The translations under genes and the position numbers were made by a program. Of a DNA stretch of 64,000 bases, positions 33,851 to 45,606 are shown one piece after another. Where the stretch lies: contig NC_063262.1 of assembly GCF_019578655.1 (NCBI RefSeq), positions 7,757,582 through 7,821,581 of the forward strand, written 5' to 3'. The notes beneath the pieces are model-generated. The model saw only the letters and a list, made by a program, of their open reading frames with translations, had not been told where the DNA came from and did not search any database. How positions within the stretch are numbered: position 1 is the first letter of the stretch; each line of letters starts with the position of its first letter. Source of the stretch: Ricinus communis. Taxonomy: Eukaryota; Streptophyta; Magnoliopsida; Malpighiales; Euphorbiaceae.

Positions 33851-36208
33851 GCATATTAGGCAGACTAGTCTCAATAATAAAATATTATATTCATAGTTAG
33901 TCTGATTACATAGAAAATCAATACATATTACATTAAATTTTTCTACCAATTCTCCACCATTAAATACAGCAATCAATCTAAATTTTTCTTCTTACAATCA
34001 CTTCTAGTGATATAGATGTAAAGAAACTAAAAAAAGAAAGAACAAAATGAGTAAAGCGTTCATGTAAACCAAAGCAAACTCAATGCTCCTTTTGTTTTTT
34101 GAAAAATCATGTTTCTTCTCCTCTTTCAAGAAATCAATTTTATGTTTGATCCCACCCCCACTTCCAGTCCCCCTTCCCCACCTACCCACTTATGCTACTC
34201 CTTTTCTTCAACCTTAACTCAAAATTGACACTAGTATTAAGCCTAATGATATTAAAAATTTAAACATTTGTCTCATTTTATAAATTTGGTCCATCTTTTA
34301 ACTAATTGATTGCTATTATAATTAAATTAAAATCTCGGTCAAAGTTGAATACTACTCTCTTAATTCTAGTTACTGACTTTTTTTTTTTACTTTACCAATT
34401 TCTTTTACCTTTTGAGAAAAATGCATAAAATCACGATAAAAATGAGGAAAAAAATGACTTCACCATTTATTCTTCTTCTTGATTCATGAATTTCAGTTGT
34501 CATTCACTTTCTTATTCATCTATAATTTGATTTTGGTAACCATGTGTCATATGTAAATATATATGACAATGACGTGTAACTTGTTGATAGTATTTAATGA
34601 CATATTATTTTTCACGTTACTCTATTTTAACCGATATTTTAATTTGGCTATAATTGTAGTCAATTAAACAAATCATACTATTTAAATAAAAATTAAAAGG
34701 ACGAATCAAATTTATAATTAGACATAAATATTTGAATTTTTAGTGTCATTAGATGCTAGTATTATTATTTGTATCAGTCAGTGGGTTTCCTGTAAGACAT
34801 GTTCCACGCACTCCTTCCTTGCTTCTTCTTTTTTGTGTCAGTTTCAACAATTTTAATTCCAACTCATTTCTCACTTGTAGAGGATTTGTTCAGAGATCTT
34901 TCGTCCCATACGCTGCTCTTTTCATCACTTACACAATTAATAATAAGAATACAACAATTAATAAATAAAATAATATATCATCATATAATTAATTTAATCT
35001 ATGGATAACATGATAAACTGAATCTATCTGAAAATTTATCGACCTAATCATCTGCTACAAATCGGTAGTAAAGTTACATAATTAAAATAAAAGGGTGAAT
35101 CCTTAATTAGAGAACAAAGAGAATTGATAAGTGAGAGCTACATATATAAATAGTTAAAGGGTATCTAAGACTTCTTCTACCGGTGTTTGACCCTATTCAA
35201 AATATTTGATATGGAAATGCAAAAAGCTTAACAGAATGATCTATTAGTGTAATGGAAACAAAAATAAAAGAAGTGAAAAATATAATATTAAAATTTGAGA
35301 TAATTATATATTTTGGTGTCTAACCTTGTCAAAAAATGATAATCGAGTGGTTGAATTTTTAATAGTAACAATTAAGTGTGGCAATATGAAAAAAATAATA
35401 GTAAAATAGTATTTTTAGCGGGTTACATATTATAAATACCAATGTAGATTTTTTTACATTAAACGAGATAAAAAATAAGCGACATGTGATAAAATGTATC
35501 GTAGAAACAATAAAAAGATAAATTTGTCCATTATTTACAATTGTATTTTTACCAAAATTGTTAGAATTTTATATCACAATAAATATTAGAATTTATGAAT
35601 TGAAAATTAAGGATTATGATTCTTAAATTGAAGATTAATAGAGATTAGAGAAAGGGAGTTATATAAGATAAAATTTATCCTAAAGTTATATATCACTAAT
35701 CAATCTACTTTAATTTTTGACACGTTCAATATCTTTAAGAATTTAAGAAAAATCCGAAAGTCACCAACTAAAACCACAACTTTATTATTTTTTTATAAGT
35801 TGTCACACTCAATTGTTAGTTTTAAAAATTCAATTAATGGATTGTAATTTCTTGACAAGTTCAAACACAAAATATAATTATTTTTTAAATTTTCAAGAAA
35901 GAAAATAATACAATACGATAAATAATAAGAGAAAAAAGTAAATATTCAAGACCAGAGTTAAGTCCTTCATTCATTATAGAGATTTAGAAAAATGAAAAAG
36001 AAACCAAAAAAAGAACAGGACAAACAAGTTTAAGGATACTGGTTGACTTATTTCTTGACAATTTGATGCTTTACAAATCCTTGCATTTTCCATTATCAGC
36101 ATTCTAATTATTGATCATGATTTACTGAATAGCAGTATATGAGAACACAATTAATGATAAACCTACATTCTCTTCTTGTATGCGCTATAGTTAGCTAACT
36201 TTTCAACC
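33851..36208. other. Intergenic stretch, nothing recognised
   Basis: AT-rich. Small open frames near 34004-34189 and 34753-35008 have no recognisable family, low-complexity composition and no supporting context. Confidence 0.4.
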
Positions 36209-36217
36209 ATAAATATA
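36209..36217 (+). promoter_or_regulatory. TATA-like box of the S1-family gene
   Basis: ataaatata lies about 85 bases upstream of the ATG at 36300, a reasonable distance for a plant promoter with a short leader. Confidence 0.4.
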
Positions 36218-36299
36218 AGAGCAGAAGAAATAGCATTAAGTATAAACATACGATATTCTGGTTTGCTAATTGTGCGTAGTAGAAAACAAGTGAAGAAAC

Positions 36300-36731
36300 A
36301 TGAGTAGGCTGAATGTGGCCTTGTTCATCATATTGGCTATTATGGCTATGAACAGCCCTTGTGTTAATGCAAGACCAAAAACTTACGTGCACATTATTAA
36401 TGGCTTGGTTGCCAAGTACGTCTTGAACATCCACTGCTACTCCAGAGATGACGATTTAGGGCATCATACACTTCCAGTCTCAGGCCATTTGGACTGGAGT
36501 TTTGGAACAAGCATATTCGGGAATACAGTGTTCAAGTGTGACATGAACTGGGCAGGTGGCCATGGTGTCTTCAAAGTCTTTTGGGAGGATGAACAGCTTC
36601 AACGTAAATGCCATTTCAACAATTGTATTTGGCTGGCTGCGATTGATGGTTTATACGTAAAGGATCTTCGCATAAACAGATTTGTATTTATGTATCCATG
36701 GCAGAAGTATTTAATTAAGCTACCAAAGTAA
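36300..36731 (+). CDS. Plant self-incompatibility S1-family secreted protein (SPH-like)
   Basis: An intronless frame of 143 residues. Residues 1-24 are a clear signal peptide (MSRLNVALFIILAIMAMNSP, cut near VNA). The mature part has the S1 fold signatures: THVHIINGL-like start (YVHIINGL), HCYSRDDDLGHHTL, a W-F-G core (LDWSFGTSIFGNTVFKCDM) and FKVFWEDEQLQRKCHFNNCIW. Four cysteines remain after cleavage (Cys46, Cys80, Cys104, Cys109), the usual pattern for two disulfides. The founder is the female self-incompatibility determinant of Papaver; in other plants these SPH proteins are small secreted proteins of mostly unknown role. Length and composition are normal for the family. It is a single gene here with no neighbour of the same family. 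A polyadenylation signal follows at 36776. Confidence 0.93.
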   Translation: MSRLNVALFIILAIMAMNSPCVNARPKTYVHIINGLVAKYVLNIHCYSRDDDLGHHTLPVSGHLDWSFGTSIFGNTVFKCDMNWAGGHGVFKVFWEDEQLQRKCHFNNCIWLAAIDGLYVKDLRINRFVFMYPWQKYLIKLPK

Positions 36732-36775
36732 AGCTTAATTACCAAATGGTTTTAGCCCAAAACATATCTTATTTT

Positions 36776-36781
36776 AATAAA
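36776..36781 (+). terminator. Polyadenylation signal of the S1-family gene
   Basis: AATAAA lies 45 bases after the stop codon of the S1-family gene. Confidence 0.5.
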
Positions 36782-37100
36782 GTTCTCTATAATCCATCCT
36801 ACACTAAGAGAGTTGCGAAATCTTGTTGTGTCTACGTCTTATCCAACGCTGAACCCAGAGTTTTCTTCTACTGTGCGTTTAGGTTTATTAGATGAGTCAG
36901 CATTTGTTGCTGACTTGTTTTTTTTTTTTTAAATAAAAAAAATACAAAGTCGGTAAAAACTGTCATTTCTGGTGGTCGGATAGTAGTTTAAAAAAGAAAA
37001 TAAAAAAATAATACTTTCTATAATAAAGTTGATGATACTAATTAAAATTGTTAAAAAGTATAAAATTCGGTGATTTTTAAGTAATTAGGTCTTATATTTT

Positions 37101-37428
37101 AGAAAAAACTTCATTAGACTACTTTGTAGTTTGATATATTTTCATTTTAGGATTCATGGTCTGCTTTTTTCTATTTTAGCATATTGTGAATTTGACTGTT
37201 AAAAAATAATGGTCAAATTGCACAATACTATTACGAGATTCTGATATGCCACAGAATAATTATTGTTTTTCCAACTGCCACATCAGTACTTGCTAATGGT
37301 ATATTATGCAATTTAGCTATTATTTGCTAACAATAATATTCACAACGTACTAAACTGGAAAAAAAAAAAACCGCAGATCCTAAAATGAAAATACGTTAAA
37401 TCACATTATAGTTTATTGAAATTTTTCT
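37101..37428. mobile_element. Foldback MITE, about 328 bases
   Basis: The left arm agaaaaaacttcattagact and the reverse complement of the right arm (agaaaaatttcaataaact) match. Pairing then continues through attttcattttagga, ttgtgaat, and the caaattgca/taaattgca words. Together the two arms pair over roughly 110 bases. The unpaired middle is near 37235-37275. There is no coding sequence. The superfamily was not determined. Confidence 0.7.
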
Positions 37429-38551
37429 TATTTTTTATTATTCAATCCTTCTAAAAATCTATTTACTGAGTAATAAAAAAATTATAATAAAAAAAAAATT
37501 ATTTCTGAATATATCAAGCCGACGTCAGATAAAAATATTTTAAGAAAACACAATAGAGTTCCTTACTAGTAATAAAAAGAAAATTATAATATAGAACTAG
37601 AAAGATAGGGTAGAGCTAGGACAATTATTGTATGAGGTCTACCCAATGCTAGATACAGAGGCGGATAATAGATCGATATGAATATCATGAGCTGTCTGTA
37701 ATAAAATTTGTTGTTGCTGATACTTTCTTCTCAATTTTTTCTTCTCCTTTTTCTATAACCCGAGCTCAAAGAAAGAAAAGATAAGAGGGCCCTATGAAGA
37801 ATGTGGTCAGAAATTCATAATAGAGTCTGACCACAACGACCAAATTGATTATTTTCATGCATAAGAATACTAGATTATCTAGTATAAAAGATTTAAAAAT
37901 CATCACAAACCTCCCTTTCCTTTTCTATTGCAATTTCTGGATTATTATCTGATAATTTTTAAACTTCCCATATATAAATAAAAGCATATTTTTTTAATTT
38001 ACTTTAGAAAATAATAATTTTCTATGCCCCTTGATTGGAAAGTTGGAAACTACGTGCCACTTTAATGTGTAAAAAATTTCCTAACCCGAATTGCCAGGTC
38101 GATTGAGTCAAAGATTTAAGCTTGGATTGATTGTAAAGTAGTAGTAATAGTGTAAATCAAAAGAATATGGTGATATGATTAATGATCCAAGTTGGGCAAA
38201 GAGAAAAGCCTACTCAAGCAAGAAAAATATACAACTACAAAAGTTAAAAAGTGATGCACAGATTAAATGTTCATATGACGCCCTGCAATGAACCATAAAG
38301 TTCTCATTGCTGATAACATAAAAGAATTTGCAATCTTTTCCATTTGAACATCAAACTGAAAACACTGTCAAATAATCGATTGATTGGTTGTTCCTTTACA
38401 AGAAAATTTCCCACAAAAAAGAATGTGATAATTAGCCCATAAAATCAGAAGGCTAGAAACCAATTAATATAGAAAAAAAATGGGGGAAAAAATTAACAAT
38501 TGGGTCGAGGAATGAAACAAAAAAATAATTCCAAGACACATGTACAAAATT
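37429..38551. other. Intergenic stretch and probable 3' untranslated region of the receptor kinase gene
   Basis: No gene recognised. The last few hundred bases before 38552 probably contain the 3' untranslated region of the minus-strand receptor kinase gene. Confidence 0.4.
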
Positions 38552-41500
38552 TCAAACAGATATAGAACAGAGATCCTCCAAGACTTGTCTGATGTTAGGT
38601 CTCTCATTTACAGGGAGAATACACCTGAGAGATAAAGCAAGCAAATCATCCATAGCTTGTATGGGTTCTTCCCCACCTGCAATATCTCTGTCAATACAGT
38701 CCATTCGTCTTCCTTCTTGATCACACAACCGAACCCAATCCGGAAGATCAACTGCCCCTGATTGACCTGATATGATATCACCAGCACTTCTTCTGGTTAA
38801 TAATTCCATCAAGATCACTCCAAATGCGTACACATCAGCCTTAAATGAGGGTGCTGGTTTAGATGCATTAGCAAGTTCTGGAGCACAGTATCCAAGTGCT
38901 CCTAGATTTAATATCTGTTCTGCTATGCCAGAAGGTGTCATCAGGCGGTGAAGACCATAATCGGTAAGACGAACATTATATTCAGGACCTTCAAGAAGTA
39001 TATTTGTTGGCTTTAGATTTCCATGCAGCATGCCTCTATCATGAATGTACAACAGACAACGAGCAACATCAATCGCAACTTTTAGTCTTTGGCTGAATGA
39101 TAACAGGGAGTATCTCCGAGGTGTAGATTCTGCATTACATATATTGATCAGATACTAAAATAATTACGAAAAGAAAAATCAATGAAACTGAGAGGTGCTC
39201 CTGCACATAATTTATAAGCACGAGTATGTGCAAACAAGACCATGGCTCCTGTATCAAGACTTTAAGCCAAATTTTCTAACAAGGACAATTCAAACACCAT
39301 AGTACTAATATCATTTCATACGTCCATTGACAAAAGAAATACTCCCAGAAAAGGTATAGACAAAATTGAGGATTTTTGTAATACTCCAAGTCTGCTGTCA
39401 GAAAGAGAATATCTAAATTATCTGTATATAATACTCTTCTGTCAACTATCAGTAATAATCAAGGATTGACTTCTGGGCCACGTATGCCAAGCCAACTCCA
39501 CCATAGCTGTTAGGTTAGGCCAATATTAGTCCACATATCCCAGGTTGTCATTATTATATCCTAAAACTGAAGCTTATAACTATCAATTAAGGACCAGCAA
39601 TTCTCACATGTTAGCATCTGCATCAGTATAATCTTCAGCCCTGTTTCCATAATTGCCAGCCTCCCAAGGAATGTCATCGAAGCTAAAAGCAGAAACACAT
39701 GACACCCTTTTATTGATCCCTACAGATTGGATCAAAAACAATTCTTGAATGAGGTACTCAACTCCAAGGATGAATCGAAAAAGAAATCTTTATTGGTTCT
39801 ACATCCTTTTTTTATGAAGAGAATAAATCTTTTTATTGAAGGATTAGAAAAAAATGGGTCCGGAGGATCGAGAAAGAAAAATAAGAGGATCGAACCATTT
39901 CTTCTGACTCTGTTTCAAATTCGATAAATGTTGGTTGATCGTTTATTTCATGATAGTTCTATGATTCAGAGTATCATTCCCTATTGGATCCCTTTGAATT
40001 CTGTATTCAAAGTTGCAACCGAATCTATTCATGTATATGTGAGAAAACACACAGCAGGCACCGGTGAGAGCTCAGAACCAACCCAAGCATTAGCCGCTGC
40101 CGCTTGCACGATTTATGGAACTTCCCCCTCCCAGGGATTTTGCCGAGGGGCTTCTACGTCAAATGTGCCCTAATCTTAGCGCTTCCTTAGGAATACAAAT
40201 AGCCAGCACCTACCTTCGAATTGATTCCCACCTCAGTCACCATTAAGTTTCTGAATAGCAATAACCAGATTTCACCACCACAAGGAAATTTTTGACTGTC
40301 GAAACCAAAATGGAAGAAATTCAATAGCCAAGTTAGACATGTAAACCATCATCTAGTGCACATTCTCCAAGCCAATATCCTTGAAATCTAGCAATATGGA
40401 AACACCATATATGTTTTCATTGACTACTACCTATGCATAAGCTAATTTGTATGTAACTAGGCCTAAGGCAGATCTACTTTTGACAGAATACAAGAAGCAG
40501 GTAGCTCCCTTATGGTATAGAAATTTTGTTGTCAGCACTCCTAAACCAACTAATACCTTAAATAATAAAAGCTTAATTTTCATTTAAACTTACTCAAACC
40601 TCTTCACACAACATGGAAGTTAGTCTTTGTTCCCCTCAAACAATGTTAGTCTTTGTTCCCCCTCAAACAATTCTTTTTGAGAACATTAAGTCTTTCTGAC
40701 GAAATCAGTCTTTGGCCAACATTATCATTTGTACTTAAAGATTGTCAATTGTCTGTTCTTTTCTCCTGAAGCGAAAATAGTTTAAAAGTGTCATAAAGAA
40801 AATCCAAAAGAGATAAACTACAGACTTAAAACCTGCAGGAAAAAAATCAACCTAGAGCCAACAAGAATCAAAACTGCACAGTATATACTTCTTATACCCC
40901 GTTTGAAGTTTGAAGTGCTAATTACTAATGTTTTTCCAGAGGCAAAACAATTTAACACCAGAACTTTTATTCTCATTTCAGTATCTGCATATTTGTATTC
41001 ATCTCTTTATGCATAATGATCCATTTACTAATCATAAACCCAATAATTCCAATATCATTATCCAATAAGCCACCTATGGATATGGTCACAAATGAAGCTG
41101 CAGAAGATCTATGAACAATCTGACACGTCATACACAAATCCACTCTAGGTATTAGGCAATTTGGATCATTAAACTTTTATTAGTGCAAAAGATTACCAAT
41201 GTATCACAAATATCTCAGAGATGGAGAAACAACACAAAGACCCTTTAGTTTTCAAATAGCCACCTAATTCTCCATTAAGCTAATTACCCGCTTGATAAAT
41301 CAAATACACTAGACAGTTCCTAAAAGTTCTGATAATTTATTAGATTACAATCAACTTTCACTCATATGAAAACTGGGCTAATTTAAAATAATCAGTTTGC
41401 TCGTACTGCTTAGGGCCTACTGTTCACAAGAAAGCACAGCATGAGCTGCAAGGTTCTCAAGAATTGCCAGACCACGAGACATCCATGATAATGTCAGAAA

Positions 41501-44500
41501 CGTGTTGTACCAGCCAATAATATACTCCTGCTAAAACTTTAGTCTACTATGACAGTTGTCCATGGGACTACAACTATCCTTTTCTGCATAAATCTCCTAC
41601 CCAAAACTCCCAACCTTTTGAAAGCTTCCAAGCAATTCACAACCTTCCATTTCGCCCTCTCACACTAATCCATAACCGAGTAACAGGCAGTACAAACATT
41701 CTATATTTCTATTTAATTGTAGCACCATTTAACTGAAGATGGTAAAAACACAATGTAATAAATTCTCATGTCATAGTTAGTTGGGTTCACCTAATGTCCC
41801 CACAACAGCTCTTAGCATTCCACAAATATAAATTATCATAATAGAGAAAATGGCATATAATTTCAAAATTTAAGAGACTTCAAGACCCAAAAAAAAGAAA
41901 GACTTTTTACGAAGGTTAGCAAGAAAATATGCTTACCATACAGATGTAAGGCTAAGCTGTCCCCATGGATATAGTCTGCTAGAAGAAGCCTCTCTTGCTC
42001 TCTTGGGCCCCAATAATATGCTCGCAATGGAACGATATTTGGATGTCTTACAGAGCCTATTCTCTTAACTTCCTTAGCAAATTCCTTTTTATGTTTAACC
42101 AATCCCACCCGCAACCACTTCACAGTTAACATATGTCCACCATCAAGAGTAGCTTTGTACAGAGTTCCATGGCTGCTTCTGCCGAGAACTTCTGCTGGAG
42201 CTCGTGATAACTCCTCTGCAGTAAATGCTAGTGATGCATCAAGGAAGAATAGTTCTCCAGCTAACCGATCTGGTGAATAGACATCCAACTTAACACATTG
42301 TTCACGTGGCTCAATAAAACGAGGTGAGGAAGTTAATGGAGAACCTGGGGAGGACTTCCTTCCAGATGTAGTGGGACAATTCTCTATCACATTGAGATTT
42401 GGAGGTGCAGAACCCACTGCCACACCCCCAGGTAAATCATGCTCGACAATTTCATTTCCAAATTCTGTCTGCCCAGATAATGACCTTGAATTCGTCGTAA
42501 GCAAGTGATCATTTGAAAAACTCAATGAAGTTGGCGGACGGTGAACATTTGATTGAAATTTGAAAAGGGAAGATCGTGCAGATGGTTCAACCTTACCATG
42601 TTCCCTTGTAGTTTGGCCACTAAAATCACTTCTTCCATGAAAATCCTTTTGCTGTGCCCGATGATAGGCCAGAAAAACCAAAATCGCTATAGTTACAACT
42701 GCACCGATGATAATTCCTATAGTTACACGATGCTTTGGGCCGTGATGTCTGCCTTGAACAGGAAGCTCATCTGGAACAGAATTTGTTGATGACCCTCCAT
42801 TCAGAAAGATAAGTAACGAATTTCCAGGCTGAAATGAAGAAATGCCAAACTTTCTCAAGTTTTTTGGAACCACACCACTTAGATCATTATAAGACACATT
42901 GAACCCAATTAAGCTAGATGGAAGCTGATCAGGTATTTTACCCTTGAATTTGTTGCCAGATAAATCAAGGTACTGCAAGTAGGTAAGCTTGCTCAGTTCA
43001 ATAGGCAGCTCTCCTGACAGGTCATTGTTTGAGAGATTAAGCAATTTGAGACTTGCCATATTACCTATATCTGAAACTAAACCACCACTTAAGGAATTGT
43101 GGGAAAGATCAAGAGAATCTATCTTTGGATAAGAAGGTAAAACTAATAATTCACCGACATGTGAACCTTGCAGGGGAATCGGCCCTGTAAACTGATTTCT
43201 TGAAAGATTCAGGTTTGTCAAAGCCATTGAAGTAAAGAAGCCACTTGGAATAGTTCCACTAAGTTGATTTAAACTAAGATCAATTGCAGACAATCCGGAA
43301 CTGGCGCCCCATTGAGGAGGCAAATTACCTTCAAGGGAGTTATTCCTAAGAGAAAGCTTGCTTAACCTAGGAAACTGAGAAGCTAAGTTTGGCAAACTTC
43401 CTGACAACATGTTTGAACTCAAATCAAGAATCTCTATACTAGCTTCCCAATTCTGCATAACAGACAAATCACTGGAGATCATATTTCTACTCAGATCTAT
43501 AACTGTACATCTCTTAAGAAAAGCTGGCAAAGAGCCTGATATTCCATTTGAGGAGAGAATCAAAGTATTTAGAGTTGTAGAGTTAATTCCATGAATAGAA
43601 CCTGCAGACACATCAATGCCAAATATCAGATAGATACCATACAGCATCAGGAAGAATTAATTCCTTGATAGAACTTGTGCAACTAAAGATTTTGAGTATT
43701 GGCAACTGAAGATATAGCACTAAAAGTCATAATGGAAGAAGAGAATCATGAAATCTGTAGCCATTTTCTTGATAATATCAGACACCAAAATTTAAAAAAT
43801 CTTTACTCTCCACTTATGTTATTATTTTAAATTCCTGTTGGCTCTATCCTATCCTCAAACCTTTTCATTTGAATTTCTCTTTATGTTTTTATTTACCATA
43901 GAGGTCTAAGTAATTAGAATCCGTAGATGAGTAAACAATACACATGCACCGGTTCCAGCTCATTTTCATATATGCAAGAAATCTTCACCAGGCTAAAACA
44001 CAGACCCTTAAGGTCTGCCCTGTCTTTGAGGAAAAAAATAAAAAGAAGTGATTAAGCCTACCCAGAAATAGACTAATCAGTTAATCGCAGCACAAAAAGT
44101 CATTTTCAAAGAGAAAGTAACCAAAAAGAGCAGGAAGGAAGAGTCAAAATCAAATTTTGAGCACCAATAATACGACCAACTGTAAATACTAAATATTACA
44201 TGTAAATAAAGATTTGTCGCAAATTAGTTTAAAAGTTCATCATAATTATTACCTCCGTTGACTTAAATACTCCAATCAAATACTAACAAAAAATAGACAA
44301 AAAATCAAAAACCCAATAATTGCAAAGATAAAAGATTTAACTACCTGTAAACCCATTGCCACTGAGATCCAGTTCTTCAATTGGCATCGACCCGTTCAAC
44401 AATTCTTCCGGTATACCACCAAACAATTCATTGTTCTTCAATCTCAAGACCCTTAAACTCAGTAAAGACCCAAGCGAAGGTAACTCCCCATTAATCCCAT

Positions 44501-45308
44501 TATCACTTAAATCCAAAACTTCCAAATTCCTGAATAACCCAATCACCTCTTCTTTCAAAAATCCACCATTCAATTTATTTCCACTGAAGTTGACAAACCG
44601 CACCGTATTAGCCAACCCAGAAACATTCTCTGCACTAAGACCATCAAGCTGACCATAGAACACATTATCACTCAAATCCAAATGCTCCAAATTAATCAAT
44701 TCACTTAAAACCTCACCAACATTACCTCCAAACTTATTAGAACGCAAATCCAAAACCTTTAGTTGTTGCAAATTCCTAAATGGTACTGGTAATCCAACTG
44801 GAAACCCGCCTTCAAAACCATTTCTTGATAAATTTACATACTTCAAATTCCATAACTCCGCGATCCGACCCGGGATCGGCCCAGAAAAATTATTGTCAGA
44901 CAGATCCAAGTACTGAAGTGAGCTCACGGATCCTAATGCGGGTACAATCCGACCTGTGAAACGGTTACCTGAAAGAGATAGATTTTGAAGGGATTTTAGG
45001 TTGAGTAATGTTGAAAACTTTAGGTCGCCGGAGAGACTCAGGCGGTCTAGAGAAATGGCGGTGATTAAATCGGTAGTCGGGTCGCAGGCGATACCTGGCC
45101 ACGCAGCGGGGCAGGTGTTTAAGTCGGGCAGAGAAGAGAAGTTCCATGTTGAGAGGATTTTGTTAAGTGGGTCGGAGCTTATGCCTTTCTTAAATTCGAG
45201 TAAAGATCGGAGCTCCGATTGAGAAGCAGAAGTAGAAGGAGAAAAAGTGAAAAACAAGAGTGAAGTGTAAAGAAAAAGAAAGAAACGGAAACAACAAGTG
45301 AAACTCAT
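38552..45308 (-). CDS. LRR receptor-like (pseudo)kinase, At5g10020-like, three exons
   Basis: Exons on the minus strand are 45308-44345, 43601-41937 and 39129-38552, with GT-AG introns of 743 and 2807 bases. The joined frame is 1068 codons, close to At5g10020, which it resembles throughout. Order: signal peptide (1-29), [13 protein letters not shown] cap, about 20 leucine-rich repeats with [14 protein letters not shown] patterns to about residue 570, one transmembrane helix (about 614-634), then a kinase-like domain (about 776-1060). The ATP-binding lysine is kept (TVKWL, about 816). The catalytic loop reads HGN instead of HRD (912-914) and the metal loop DYG instead of DFG (933-935). It is therefore expected to be a weak or inactive kinase that signals by binding partners at the plasma membrane. 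Ligand unknown. The leader is purine-rich (minus strand, 45546-45606). Intron 2 carries plastid DNA. Confidence 0.95.
39712..39865 (+). pseudogene. ycf2: Plastid DNA insertion (NUPT) in intron 2: ycf2 fragment
   Basis: The plus strand encodes [20 protein letters not shown] then SLLVL, a highly conserved part of plastid Ycf2. In the shifted frame after a small indel it continues with text matching [16 protein letters not shown]. Ycf2 is a very large plastid protein tied to protein import. Here only about 50 codons remain with at least one frameshift, so it is dead. It lies within intron 2 of the receptor kinase gene, in the opposite orientation to it. Confidence 0.85.
39866..40245 (+). other. 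Unidentified sequence joined to the ycf2 fragment, organelle-like composition
   Basis: This block is less AT-rich than the flanking intron and has an open frame at 39928-40173 (81 residues, [20 protein letters not shown] onward, later [20 protein letters not shown]). I do not recognise it as a host gene. Because it continues directly from the ycf2 piece, it may be further plastid or mitochondrial DNA, possibly a rearranged concatenation. This is inference. Confidence 0.35.
40619..40671. repeat. Short tandem duplication in intron 2
   Basis: gttagtctttgttcccctc plus aaacaat occurs twice in a row (26 and 27 bases) with one extra C in the second copy. Confidence 0.85.
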
Positions 45309-45545
45309 TTAGAAGAAGCAAATTCAAGAAAACTATTCTGCTCTCTAATGAAACATTTCAAGAAAAAACAGGAAACCCTAGAAAATATGAAATCAGGGGA
45401 TTATTAGGGTTTGTGGAGAGACAAGAAGAGAAGGAGAAAAGAGAAAAGTCTGTTAAAAATGGCGGTTTAAGGGTCAGGTGGAGAGTGTTGGTTGGTAGGA
45501 GTGAGTAACTACAGACTGTAAAGGAAAGGACATAACATACAAAAC

Positions 45546-45606
45546 CCCTTCTCTCTCTTCTTCTTCTTCTTCTCTATTTTCTTTTCCTTTCCTTCCTCTT
45601 CTTCCC
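45546..45606 (-). promoter_or_regulatory. Purine-rich (GAA/GAGA) tract in the leader or core promoter of the receptor kinase gene
   Basis: On the minus strand this reads as a run of GAAG, GAGA and GGAAA words about 240-300 bases upstream of the ATG. Such tracts are common near plant transcription starts. No TATA box was evident. Confidence 0.45.

Noticed and set aside
34753..35008. Two overlapping 70-residue frames
   Set aside because: Hydrophobic low-complexity translation of T-rich DNA with no upstream or downstream support.
36195..36434. 79-residue minus-strand frame over the S1 gene start
   Set aside because: Shadow of the real plus-strand gene, which has a signal peptide and the family's cysteines.
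39928..40173. 81-residue frame in the receptor kinase intron considered as a nested gene
   Set aside because: Directly continues a dead ycf2 fragment and has no promoter or family support. Kept only as an unidentified block.
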